This document shows, one piece after another, positions 8,596 to 20,878 of a stretch of 28,769 bases of DNA. Source of the DNA: Palsa-459 sp035510855. GTDB taxonomy: Bacteria > Actinomycetota > Acidimicrobiia > Acidimicrobiales > RAAP-2. Position numbers and translations under genes: made by a program. A model generated the notes under the pieces. That model worked only from the letters and a program-made list of their open reading frames with translations, was not told the DNA's origin and searched no databases. The DNA lies in assembly GCA_035510855.1 (NCBI GenBank), contig DATKGG010000076.1, forward strand, positions 1-28,769, in the 5' to 3' direction. The stretch's first letter is position 1, and every line of letters starts with the position of its first letter.

Positions 8596-8624
8596 TTGGG
8601 CGCCACGTGCACGTTCGCTAGCCT
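8596..8624 (+). promoter_or_regulatory. Putative sigma70-type promoter for the glycosyltransferase pair
   Basis: TTGGGC at 8596-8601 and TAGCCT at 8619-8624 are separated by exactly 17 bases in the 66-base gap after uxs. Transcription would begin near 8631, giving a leader of about 24 bases with GAGGAG before the ATG at 8655. The -10 and following bases (TAGCCTTGCT) recur at 22261. Confidence 0.5.
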
Positions 8625-8654
8625 TGCTTGACCGCTTGAGGAGCCCGAAGCGAA

Positions 8655-9367
<713 letters not shown>

Positions 9368-9371
<4 letters not shown>

Positions 9372-10246
9372 CCCCGGCTCCATCGCGGCGACCGACGGTC
9401 GGCTGCGTCATCGTCGACTTCACCGCGGGCTCGCACCTCGTGAACGCGGTCAACTCGGTCCTTGCCTCAGGGGTGCACGAGGTCGTCGTCGTCGACAACG
9501 CCGGTGACGGCGCGTCGGCCACGGCGCTCGGCAAGCTCGCCCAGCGCGTGCACATCGTCGAGCCAGGGCGCAACCTCGGCTTCGGGGCAGGGGCGAACCG
9601 CGGCGTCGCCGCCCTCGGCGAGGCCGAGCTGGTCGTCGTGGCGAACCCCGACGTGATCCTGCACGATGGCGCGCTCGGCGTCCTGGCCGACTCGCTCGAG
9701 GCGAACCCGTCATGGGGGATCGTCGGCCCGACCATTCTGAACGAGGCGGGCACCAGGTACCCGTCGATGCGCCAGTTCCCGAACGCCTTCGACGCGGTCG
9801 GGCACGCGATGCTCGGACGAGTGTGGCCGAGGAACCCCTTCACCCGGCGGTATCGCGAGACGGACCCCGCACCCGACGGGACGACCGACTGGGTCTCGGG
9901 CTCGTGCCTGATCCTCAGGCGGTCGCTGTTCGAAGAGCTCGGCGGCTTCGACTAGCGCTACTTCATGTTCGCCGAGGACATGGACCTCTGCTGGCGCGCG
10001 AAGCGCGCCGGCCATCAGGTCGGCACCGCGCCGGATGCCGTGGTCACCCACGTCGAGGGTGTCTCGCGCCGCGTCGCGCCGTATCGCATGCAGGTCGCGC
10101 ACCACCGGAGCGCCCTGCGCTTTGCGGTTCGCACCACGAGCGGTCCAGCTCGGCTGCTCCTCCCGCTCGCCGTCGTCGTCCTCGCCGCACGCCTCGTCGT
10201 CGTCCTTGCGATCACCACGCCGGCGCGCGAACAGTGGCCCCCATAG
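9368..10246 (+). pseudogene. Family 2 glycosyltransferase (rhamnosyltransferase-like) interrupted by an in-frame TAG
   Basis: The first 195 codons encode a GT-A enzyme of the WbbL/rhamnosyltransferase type: VGCVIVDFTAGSHLVNAV, EPGRNLGFGAGANRG, VVANPDVIL, VSGSCLILRRSLFEELGGFD. A TAG at 9953-9955 then stops it. The same frame continues at once with RYFMFAEDMDLCWRAKRAGH and ends at 10246 after one hydrophobic helix (LLLPLAVVVLAARLVVVLAI). In this family the junction normally reads GGFDERYFMYxEDxDLCWR, so the TAG sits exactly where the conserved Glu (GAG) belongs: one G-to-T change. The downstream half holds the catalytic ED(M)D base region, so the short product should be inactive unless the stop is read through. 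The GTG start overlaps the preceding gene's stop. It may be a true recent mutation, strain variation, or a sequence error. Confidence 0.85.
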
Positions 10247-10253
10247 GCCACTG
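10232..10253 (+). terminator. Hairpin over the stop codon of the glycosyltransferase operon
   Basis: A perfect 8-bp inverted repeat, CAGTGGCC / GGCCACTG with loop CCCATA, spans the TAG at 10244-10246. There is no T tract, so it is a terminator-like hairpin of the kind common in GC-rich actinobacteria rather than a classical one. Confidence 0.45.
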
Positions 10254-10368
10254 GCATCATCGCAAGCCAGCAGGGCCGTCGTGAGCGGGTCCTTGGTGGT
10301 CGATCCACGTCTCGTGGCCCGGGAGGTCGCTGGCTCGTTCCCGCGCCGGCGCGGACGCCCGGGGCATC

Positions 10369-10636
10369 TAGCATTGGCGCGGGCTGCGTGCGGGTCTGTG
10401 GTTGCAAGTCGAGGCCAGTCGCAGGCGAAACGACCCACGTAAGGCGACGCAAGTCGCTGATCATGGTGCGGCTTAGGAGTAAGTCCTGCCTGCCACCGGG
10501 GATCTTCCCTCTTGGCAGCGACGGGGGAAAGCGTGCCGCGAGCGATCGCGGGATGTGTGCCCTGCTGCAGGCGAGTGTGGGGTCAAAGACCAGGTCAGCC
10601 GCGCGCAGCCCAACAATTCCGTGTCGAGGTCACCGT
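10369..10636 (+). ncRNA. Putative structured RNA / long leader upstream of secA
   Basis: The gap of about 400 bases before secA holds no convincing gene. A TAGCAT box (10369-10374) could begin a transcript near 10381. Downstream are helices of RNA type: GCGAC-GCAA-GTCGC (10444-10457) and CCGCGA-GCGA-TCGCGG (10536-10551), both closed by GNRA tetraloops. There are also AGGA-loop-TCCT (10474-10486 region), CTGCCA paired with TGGCAG across 10498-10516, and GGTC-AAA-GACC near 10580-10591. I could not match it to a known riboswitch, RNase P, tmRNA or SRP consensus. Many actinobacteria have hpf in this place instead. Either a stand-alone RNA or a cis-regulatory leader of secA would fit. Confidence 0.4.
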
Positions 10637-10642
10637 TAGGCT
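10637..10642 (+). promoter_or_regulatory. Putative -10 box (TAGGCT) for leaderless secA
   Basis: TAGGCT lies nine bases before the secA ATG. The same hexamer stands eight bases before the nucleotidyltransferase gene at 16703 and before dxs. No clear -35 is seen, and no ribosome binding site precedes the ATG. Confidence 0.45.
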
Positions 10643-10651
10643 CGAATCGCC

Positions 10652-13331
<2,680 letters not shown>

Positions 13332-13345
<14 letters not shown>

Positions 13346-14474
13346 GCGGCCGGGCGAGGTCGCGGCCGGTGACGCACTCGCGGGCCTGCGCCACCGCCTG
13401 ACAGAGGCCGAGCAGTACCTGGGGATCGCCGAGCGCCGCGCTCGCTCCAAGACGCTCGAGGCCGAGGCCGCCGAGCCCGGGCTCTGGGACGACGCGGACC
13501 ACGCCCGGGCGATCACGACCGAGCTCGGACGGGTCGCGGGCGACCTCGAGGCGTTCGACTCGCTCGACGCGTCCCTCGGCGACGCCGAGGTGCTCGCCGA
13601 GATGGTGGAGGAGGCGAATCGCACCGGCGAGCGTGACGCCTCGCTCGAGACAGAGCTGTCCGCCTCGATCGGCTCGCTCACCAAGCGCGTCGACGCACTC
13701 GAGCTGCAGAGCCTCTTCACGGGCGAGCACGACGAGCGCGACGCGATCGCCGAGATCCACGCGGGGGCCGGCGGGACCGACGCCCAGGACTGGGCCGAGA
13801 TGCTGCTGCGCATGTACTCGCGATGGGCGGAGCGTCGAGGCTTCGAGGTCGAGGTCGACGAGGTGACCGAGGGACAGGAGGCCGGGCTCTTGTCCGCGAC
13901 GTTCATCGTGAAGGGCCGCTTCGCCTACGGCCTGCTCGACGCGGAGCGCGGTGTGCACCGCCTCGTGCGGATGAGTCCGTTCGACTCGCAGCACCGCCGC
14001 CAGACATCCTTCGCCTCTGTTGAGGTGACGCCCTTCCTCGACGACGTCCAAGACGACGTCGAGATCGACGAGAAGGACCTCCGAGTCGACACCTATCGCT
14101 CGTCGGGCGCGGGGGGCCAGCACGTGAACAAGACCGACTCGGCCGTTCGCCTCACGCACCTGCCGACCGGCATCGTCGTGAGCTGCCAGAACGAGCGGAG
14201 TCAGCACCAGAACCGAGCACGAGCGATGCAGATCCTCGCGAACAAGCTCGCCGAGCGCGCCCGCGAGGAGCGCAAGGCCGAGCTCGACGAGCTCTCCGGC
14301 GAGCGCACCGACAACGCCTGGGGCAGCCAGATCCGCTCGTACGTGCTCGCGCCGTACCAGCTTGTGAAAGATCTAAGGACGAACGAGGAGACGGGGAACG
14401 TCGCCCTCGTGCTGGACGGTGACATCGACGAGTTCATCGAGGCCGAGCTGCGTCGGCGCCGCACGTCACCTTGA
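13332..14474 (+). CDS. prfB: Peptide chain release factor 2
   Basis: The 380-residue factor terminates translation at UGA and UAA. The stop-codon recognition tripeptide SPF is at 215-217 (RMSPFDSQHRRQTSF), and the peptidyl-transferase loop GGQ is at 261-263 (SSGAGGQHVNKTDSAVR). The frame is continuous from ATG, with no internal UGA, so the +1 programmed frameshift that autoregulates prfB in many bacteria is absent here. The start lies inside the last codons of secA (14-base overlap), implying co-translation. The stop is followed by about 85 bases before ftsE. A UGA-rich stop usage in the neighbouring genes agrees with a need for RF2. Confidence 0.96.
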
Positions 14475-14559
14475 CACGGGCATCGCGAGCCCCTTCGGTA
14501 GGCTGGCAGCGCCGCACCACGGGCAGCGACCTGCCGAGCTGTCCCGCAGCACCAACCCC

Positions 14560-15264
14560 ATGATCGAGCTGCAGAACGTCACCAAGACCTACCGCGCCGG
14601 GACCGTCGCGCTTCGTGACATCTCGCTGTCGATCGACAAGGGCGAGTTCGTGTTCGTGGTCGGCTCGTCAGGCTCGGGCAAGACGACGCTGCTGCGCCTG
14701 CTCCTCAGAGAGGAGCTGCCTGACCAGGGCAAGATCCTCGAGGCCGGGCGGGACATCGTGCACCTGCCCAAGTGGCGCGTCCCGTATCTTCGGCGCAACA
14801 TCGGCTGCGTGTTCCAGGACTTCCGACTCCTGCCCAACAAGACGGTCTTCGAGAACGTGGCGTTCGGGCTCGAGGTCATCGGCCGGCCCGCGACGGTCGT
14901 GAACCAGCAGGTCCCCCAGATCCTCGAGCTCGTGGGGCTCTCCCACAAGTCCAAGAGCCTCCCGAACGAGCTGTCCGGCGGCGAGCAGCAGCGCGTCGCC
15001 GTCGCTCGCGCCTTCGTGAACCGCCCCCTCATCCTCCTCGCCGACGAGCCCACGGGCAACCTCGACCCCACCAACTCCGAGGGGATCATGGCCCTGCTCG
15101 ACCGGATCAACCGAACAGGGACGACCGTGGTCGTCGCGACCCACGACAAGCTGCTGGTCGACCGGATGCGCCGACGTGTGGTCGAGCTCGACGAGGGCCT
15201 GCTGGTCCGCGACCAGTCCCGCGGCGTCTACGGCATCGAGGACCCCCAGGGCGTCGCTGGCTGA
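14560..15264 (+). CDS. ftsE: Cell-division ATP-binding protein FtsE
   Basis: This is the 234-residue ABC ATPase that partners FtsX at the division site and, through it, activates peptidoglycan hydrolases (RipC in mycobacteria). Motifs are Walker A GSSGSGKTT (from Gly35), Q-loop VFQDFRLLPNKTV, signature LSGGEQQR (from Leu138), Walker B LILLADEPTG (Asp162, Glu163), and the H-loop in ATHDK. ATG 14560 is chosen because it starts the conserved MIELQNVTKTY; the frame is open upstream but lacks homology there. A TAGGCT box at 14499-14504 lies in the gap after prfB. A TTGACA at 14471 is 22 bases from it, too far for a standard promoter. The stop overlaps the ftsX ATG by one base (TGATG). Confidence 0.96.
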   Translation: MIELQNVTKTYRAGTVALRDISLSIDKGEFVFVVGSSGSGKTTLLRLLLREELPDQGKILEAGRDIVHLPKWRVPYLRRNIGCVFQDFRLLPNKTVFENVAFGLEVIGRPATVVNQQVPQILELVGLSHKSKSLPNELSGGEQQRVAVARAFVNRPLILLADEPTGNLDPTNSEGIMALLDRINRTGTTVVVATHDKLLVDRMRRRVVELDEGLLVRDQSRGVYGIEDPQGVAG

Positions 15265-16148
15265 TGGTCAACTTCCTGCGCTACGCGATCCGAGAGACCG
15301 CGACCAACCTCTGGCGGAACCGCCTGATGACGATGGCCGCAGTCCTCACCGTGACGGTCTCGCTCGGACTCGTGGGCTCAGCGCTGTACCTCAAGCAGGG
15401 CGCCGCGCAGGCTTCGGCGAGCTGGGAGCGCCAGACCGAGGTGATCGTGTACATGTCCGCAACCTCGACGCTGGGTGAGCACAACGCCGTCCAAGCCGAG
15501 CTCAAGCAGTCCCCGTACGTCGATCAGCAGTGCAAGTTCCGCTCGAAGCGCTGGGACTACTACGAGGCCGTTCGACTTCTCGGAGTGGACGCGGCGACGC
15601 TCACACCCAAGACAACGCCCTCGTCGTTCCGCTGCACGCCCGCCCAGCCCGCGGACGCGGCCATCATCGTCAGCGAGTTCACAGGCGCCCCAGGGGTGTT
15701 CCAGGTCGTCTCGCCACAGGCGGAGATCCATGCCATCCAGACGACTGTCAACTGGCTTCAGGTCGCATTGCTGGTGATCGCACTCGTGCTCTTGCTGTCG
15801 GCGAGCGTCCTCATCCTCAACAGCATTCGCATGGCGATCTTCGCTCGACGCCGAGAGGTCTCGGTCATGAAGCTCGTTGGCGCGACCAACTGGTTCATCC
15901 GAGTCCCGTTTATCGCCGAAGGGATGATCCAGGGGCTCCTTGGCGCGTTCCTCGCGTCAGCCTGGGTCTACGGCATCCACGTGGTGGTCGACAACATCAG
16001 CAATCCGCACAACCCGCAGTCGCTCGGTGCCCAGATGCGCCTCACGGGATGGCACGTATTCATGACCGACGTCGTCGTGGTCCTCATCGGCGCGCTCATC
16101 GGCGGGATCGGGTCCGCCTTCGCCGTGCGCCGGTTCCTCGACGTCTAG
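15264..16148 (+). CDS. ftsX: Cell-division permease-like protein FtsX
   Basis: The 294-residue membrane protein forms the FtsEX complex. It has a short cytoplasmic N-terminus (FLRYAIRETATNLWRNRLMT), a first membrane helix around 22-44, an extracellular domain of about 120 residues, and three further helices near 165-187, 215-237 and 262-284 in the FtsX/MacB permease fold. The segment REVSVMKLVGATNWFIRVPF is the typical coupling region. The extracellular domain contains two cysteines (QQCKFRS, SFRCTP) that could form a disulfide, as in mycobacterial FtsX. The gene is translationally coupled to ftsE. In many actinobacteria smpB follows; here the convergent msrB does, and the two stop codons share the four bases CTAG. 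Confidence 0.95.
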   Translation: MVNFLRYAIRETATNLWRNRLMTMAAVLTVTVSLGLVGSALYLKQGAAQASASWERQTEVIVYMSATSTLGEHNAVQAELKQSPYVDQQCKFRSKRWDYYEAVRLLGVDAATLTPKTTPSSFRCTPAQPADAAIIVSEFTGAPGVFQVVSPQAEIHAIQTTVNWLQVALLVIALVLLLSASVLILNSIRMAIFARRREVSVMKLVGATNWFIRVPFIAEGMIQGLLGAFLASAWVYGIHVVVDNISNPHNPQSLGAQMRLTGWHVFMTDVVVVLIGALIGGIGSAFAVRRFLDV

Positions 16149-16573
16149 CTGCGCTCCGGCTTGTCGGCGGGCTCGGCGTCCGGCGCCGTCTCGAAGTCAA
16201 CGGCCAGCGAGTTCACGCAGTAACGCATGCCCGTGTCGGTCGGACCGTCATCGAACACGTGGCCCAGGTGCCCCCCGCAGCGCGAGCACACAATCTCGGT
16301 ACGGCGCATGAAGTGGCTGTTGTCGGCACGCTCGATCACGGTGCCCTCGATCGCCTTGTCGAAGCTTGGCCAGCCGCTGCCCGAGTCGAACTTCGCGCCG
16401 GACTCGAACAGCGCCTGGCCACAGCCGCCGCAGGTGAACGACCCGTCCGCTTCGACGTGGAGGAGGGAGCCCGAGAACGCGGGCTCGGTCCCGGCCCCGC
16501 GCAGGACCTCGTAGCGGTCGCGGGGCAGCTTCTCGCGCCACTGCTCGTCGCTCAGCTCCATCTCGAATCCCAC
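16145..16573 (-). CDS. msrB: Peptide methionine (R)-S-oxide reductase MsrB
   Basis: The 142-residue enzyme reduces methionine-R-sulfoxide in proteins, using thioredoxin. It has the zinc-binding CGGCGQ and CSRCGG pairs, GSGWPSF, GHVF, and the catalytic cysteine in RYCVNS (Cys119). GTG 16573 is chosen because AGGAGG (plus-strand 16578-16583) lies four bases before it; a start at the internal ATG (MELSDEQW) would be only slightly shorter. The family length is about 130-150 residues, so it is complete. It is convergent with ftsX, sharing CTAG for both stops, and stands alone on its strand. The resolving cysteine found in some MsrB proteins is not evident, which would make it dependent on another reductant route. 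Confidence 0.95.
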   Translation of the reverse strand: MGFEMELSDEQWREKLPRDRYEVLRGAGTEPAFSGSLLHVEADGSFTCGGCGQALFESGAKFDSGSGWPSFDKAIEGTVIERADNSHFMRRTEIVCSRCGGHLGHVFDDGPTDTGMRYCVNSLAVDFETAPDAEPADKPERS

Positions 16574-16688
16574 GGTGCCTCCTCTAGGACGTCTCATGCC
16601 CCTGTAGTCAATCGGATGCCTGGCAGCGTTACGCAGGCGGCTGCCTCACGGCCTGGGGGGACATCCCAAGCCCTCGAGCCACGAAAAC

Positions 16689-16694
16689 TAGGCT
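16689..16694 (+). promoter_or_regulatory. Putative -10 box (TAGGCT) for the nucleotidyltransferase gene
   Basis: TAGGCT stands eight bases before GTG 16703, the same spacing as for dxs. No -35 or ribosome binding site is apparent, which fits a leaderless message. Confidence 0.45.
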
Positions 16695-16702
16695 GATCCG
16701 TC

Positions 16703-17449
16703 GTGAGGGGCGTCTTGTTGGCGGGTGGAACCGGCTCGAGGCTCCACCCTCTCACGGCCACCACGAACAAGCACCTCCTGCCGATCGGCGGTCGTCCGAT
16801 GATCGAGTGGGCGGTCGAGGCGCTCGTCCGGGCGAACCTCACCGAGCTGATCATCGTCACGGGGCCCGAGCACATGGAGGCCTTCCGCGAGCTCCTTGAC
16901 GACGGCTCGCGGCTTGCCGTCGAGCACCTCGAGTTTGCGGTCCAGGAGCGCCCCGGCGGGATCGCCGAGGCGCTCGGGCTCACCGAGTCGTTCGCCGACG
17001 GCGTCCCGATCGTGCTCATGCTCGCCGACAACCTGCTCGAGCGCTCGATCGCCGACACGATCGAGGCGTTCGAGCGAGAGCCGTCAGGCGCGCGGTTGCT
17101 GCTGTGCGAGATGGACGACGAGAACCATCTCCGGCACCTCGGCGTGCCCGTGCTCGACGAGGCCGGCCAGATCGTGGAGATCATCGAGAAGCCAGACGAC
17201 CCGCCGAGCCACTTCGCGGTCACGGGCGTGTACTGCTACGACCCCTCCGTCTACGACGTCGTGAAGACGCTCCAGCCATCAGGACGGGGCGAGCTCGAGA
17301 TCACCGACGTGAACAACCACTACCTCTCGAGGGACGGGGTGGACTTCGACGTGCTCCAGGGGTTCTGGGGCGACGCCGGCGAGTCGCTCGAGGCCTACGC
17401 CCAGGTGGACGAGTTCGTCACGCTGAAGGGCGCGAACAACCCCGCCTGA
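16703..17449 (+). CDS. Sugar-1-phosphate nucleotidyltransferase (RmlA-like glucose-1-phosphate thymidylyltransferase)
   Basis: The 248-residue protein is a single GT-A nucleotidyltransferase domain without the left-handed helix extension of GlmU-type enzymes. The signature is MRGVLLAGGTGSRLHPLT followed by NKHLLPIGGRPM, with VMLADNLLE in the metal-site region and VEIIEKPDDPPSHFAVTGVY in the sugar-binding region. WGDAGESLEAY near the end matches the short RmlA form. It probably joins glucose-1-phosphate to dTTP to make dTDP-glucose, the substrate of the RmlB-like enzyme 12 kb upstream. UTP-using relatives cannot be ruled out, hence no symbol. Residue 23 is Lys in the NKHLLP motif, as needed. 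The GTG at 16703 follows a TAGGCT box by eight bases. The gene is convergent with dxs, with only five bases between the two stop codons. Confidence 0.85.
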   Translation: MRGVLLAGGTGSRLHPLTATTNKHLLPIGGRPMIEWAVEALVRANLTELIIVTGPEHMEAFRELLDDGSRLAVEHLEFAVQERPGGIAEALGLTESFADGVPIVLMLADNLLERSIADTIEAFEREPSGARLLLCEMDDENHLRHLGVPVLDEAGQIVEIIEKPDDPPSHFAVTGVYCYDPSVYDVVKTLQPSGRGELEITDVNNHYLSRDGVDFDVLQGFWGDAGESLEAYAQVDEFVTLKGANNPA

Positions 17450-17454
17450 GCCCG

Positions 17455-19404
17455 TCAGCGGATTGGCGGCAGCCCCGTCTGGTGCGTGGCGAACGGGATC
17501 GCCACGACGGCCTCGGGGGATCCCTCGAGCGCTCGGCGCACCGACTCGGCCATGCCCGCGCCGTCGAGCCCGAGCTCTTTGAGCAGGTCGTCTGGCTTGC
17601 CGTGTGCCACGAAGGCCCGCGGAATGCCGAGGACGCGCCCCGTCGGGGTGGCGACGCCCGACTCGTGCGCCGCGGTCGCGAGCGCGCCGAGGAGGAACTC
17701 GCCAGCCCCGCCATGGCGGAAGCCGTCCTCGACGGTGACGACGACTCGATGCAGGAGTGCCGCGTCGATCATCTCTGGGTCCGGTGGCGACACCACGCGC
17801 ACGTCGAAGACGGCAGGGTCGATGCCTTGTGCGGCGAGCAGGTCGGCGGCATCGAGGGCTGCGCCCACGAGCTTGCCGACGGCGAGCACGCAGACTGAGC
17901 CATCCCCGTCGCGTAGCCGGCGCGCGCGAAGCCCCTTGCCCACCCCGACGCAGCGTTCTGGGGGCAGGGTCTTCGGGAAGCGGATTGACGAAGGTCCCGG
18001 GAGCGAGAGCGCCGACTCGAGCATGACGCCGACCTCGTCGGCGTTCGACGGTGCGAACACGGTCATGTCCGGGATCGAGAGGCACAGCGCGAGGTCGAGC
18101 ACGCCGTGGTGGCTCGGTCCGTCGTCGCCGGTGATCCCGGACCGGTCGAGCACCGTCACGACGGGGAGGCGGTGCAGCCCCACGTCGAGGTTCGCCTGGT
18201 CGAACGCGCGGGTGAAGAACGTCGAGTACACCGCGACGACCGGCCGCAGCCCGCCCATCGCCATGCCGGCGGCGGCTGTCATCTCGTGCTGCTCGGCGAT
18301 CCCGACGTCGAAGAAGCGCTCGGGGAACTTGGACTGGAAGGGCAGCAGCCCTGTCGGGCCGGGCATCGCGGCGGTCAGCGCCACGACGCGGTCGTCGCGT
18401 GCGGCGAGGTCGACGAGCGAGCGCGAGAACGCGTCGGTGTAGCTCTCTGGCACGACGGACAGGTCGTCGTCGCCGATGGCTGGTTTGACCCGGAAGTCAT
18501 GCAGTCGCTGGACGTCGTCCTGCTCGGCGGGGGCGTAGCCGCGGCCCTTCTCGGTGAGCACGTGGACCACGATCGGCCCGTCCCACTCCGCGGCGTTGCG
18601 GAGCGACTGCTCGAGCACCCCGATGTCATGGCCGTCGATGGGACCCACGTAGCGCACGCCCAGTGCCTCGAAGAACGTGTGCGGCGTCACGATCTCGCGG
18701 AGGACCGACGTCACGCCGTGGACGCCGACGTAGGCGAACTCGCCCACGCCCGGGATCTCGCGCAGCACGCGCCGAAGGCGATCGCGCGCCTGGACGTAGG
18801 CCGGGTGGAGTCGCAGGTTGGTGAGCGACTCGCTGAGCCGCGAGATCGTCGGCGCGTAGCTGCGACCGTTGTCGTTGAGCACGATGACGCAGCGTCGGCC
18901 CGAGTGGCCGAGGTTGTTGATCGCCTCGTAGGCCATGCCGCCGGTGAGCGAGCCGTCCCCGACGATCGCGACGACCCGACGGTTGCCACCGTGGCCCTGG
19001 AGCTCGCCGCGCAGCTCGAACGCGGTGGCGAGGCCGTGCGCGTAGGACAGCGCGGTCGAGGCGTGCGAGCTCTCGATCCAGTCGTGCTCGCTCTCGGCCC
19101 TGCTCGGGTACCCCGAGAGTCCGCCGCGCTGCTTCAGGTTCTTGAAGCCATAGCGCCGGCCCGTGAGGAGCTTGTGGACGTAGGCCTGGTGGCCCGTGTC
19201 GAAGAGCAGCGCGTCCCGAGGCGAGTCGAAGACGCGGTGCAAGGCGATCGTGAGCTCGACGACCCCGAGGTTCGAGCCGAGGTGGCCGCCGGTCTTGGTG
19301 ACCGCGTCGACAATGAAGCTCCGGATCTCCGCGGCGAGCTCGACGAGCTGGTCCTCAGAGAGGAGGCGCAGGTCCGACGGGGTCTCGATGGACTGCAGGA
19401 GCAT
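17455..19404 (-). CDS. dxs: 1-deoxy-D-xylulose-5-phosphate synthase
   Basis: The 649-residue thiamine-diphosphate enzyme condenses pyruvate and glyceraldehyde-3-phosphate, the first step of the MEP isoprenoid pathway. It begins MLLQSIETPSDLRLLSEDQL. It shows GGHLGSNLGVVELTIALH, the cofactor motif GDGSLTGGMAYEAINN (Asp150), and DVGIAEQHEMTAAAGMA with the catalytic Glu371. VYSTFFTRAFDQ and DRSGITGDDGPSHHG follow, then the C-terminal transketolase domain. The length matches the family. ATG 19404 is chosen as the first codon of the conserved N-terminus. A TAGGCT box lies eight bases upstream, and no ribosome binding site is seen. The frame runs open for another kilobase upstream, but that part is the shadow of tldD. 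The gene is divergent from tldD, with 76 bases between the starts. Confidence 0.96.
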   Translation of the reverse strand: MLLQSIETPSDLRLLSEDQLVELAAEIRSFIVDAVTKTGGHLGSNLGVVELTIALHRVFDSPRDALLFDTGHQAYVHKLLTGRRYGFKNLKQRGGLSGYPSRAESEHDWIESSHASTALSYAHGLATAFELRGELQGHGGNRRVVAIVGDGSLTGGMAYEAINNLGHSGRRCVIVLNDNGRSYAPTISRLSESLTNLRLHPAYVQARDRLRRVLREIPGVGEFAYVGVHGVTSVLREIVTPHTFFEALGVRYVGPIDGHDIGVLEQSLRNAAEWDGPIVVHVLTEKGRGYAPAEQDDVQRLHDFRVKPAIGDDDLSVVPESYTDAFSRSLVDLAARDDRVVALTAAMPGPTGLLPFQSKFPERFFDVGIAEQHEMTAAAGMAMGGLRPVVAVYSTFFTRAFDQANLDVGLHRLPVVTVLDRSGITGDDGPSHHGVLDLALCLSIPDMTVFAPSNADEVGVMLESALSLPGPSSIRFPKTLPPERCVGVGKGLRARRLRDGDGSVCVLAVGKLVGAALDAADLLAAQGIDPAVFDVRVVSPPDPEMIDAALLHRVVVTVEDGFRHGGAGEFLLGALATAAHESGVATPTGRVLGIPRAFVAHGKPDDLLKELGLDGAGMAESVRRALEGSPEAVVAIPFATHQTGLPPIR

Positions 19405-19412
19405 TCCGACGG

Positions 19413-19418
19413 AGCCTA
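19413..19418 (-). promoter_or_regulatory. Putative -10 box (TAGGCT) for leaderless dxs
   Basis: On the minus strand TAGGCT is followed by eight bases and then the dxs ATG at 19404. This is the third TAGGCT in the window with 8-9 bases to the start codon. Confidence 0.45.
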
Positions 19419-19468
19419 TCGGTGTGGCCACCGAGGGTCCGGCTGTGCGCGGTGGCGTGGCGCCTCGG

Positions 19469-19474
19469 TACGAT
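19469..19474 (+). promoter_or_regulatory. Putative -10 box (TACGAT) for leaderless tldD
   Basis: TACGAT lies six bases before the tldD ATG at 19481, in the 76-base divergent gap with dxs. No ribosome binding site is visible. Confidence 0.45.
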
Positions 19475-19480
19475 CCGGGC

Positions 19481-20874
<1,394 letters not shown>

Positions 20875-20878
<4 letters not shown>

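Noticed and set aside
10375..10600. Possible c-di-GMP, c-di-AMP, cobalamin or RNase P RNA in the secA leader
   Set aside because: Single matching words (GCCACTG, GACGCAA, AGGAGTAAGTCC) occur, but the required surrounding consensus blocks are missing for each family.
14471..14504. TTGACA ... TAGGCT promoter before ftsE
   Set aside because: The spacing is 22 bases, too long for a normal promoter; TTGACA overlaps the prfB stop and may be chance. The TAGGCT alone may still act as a -10.
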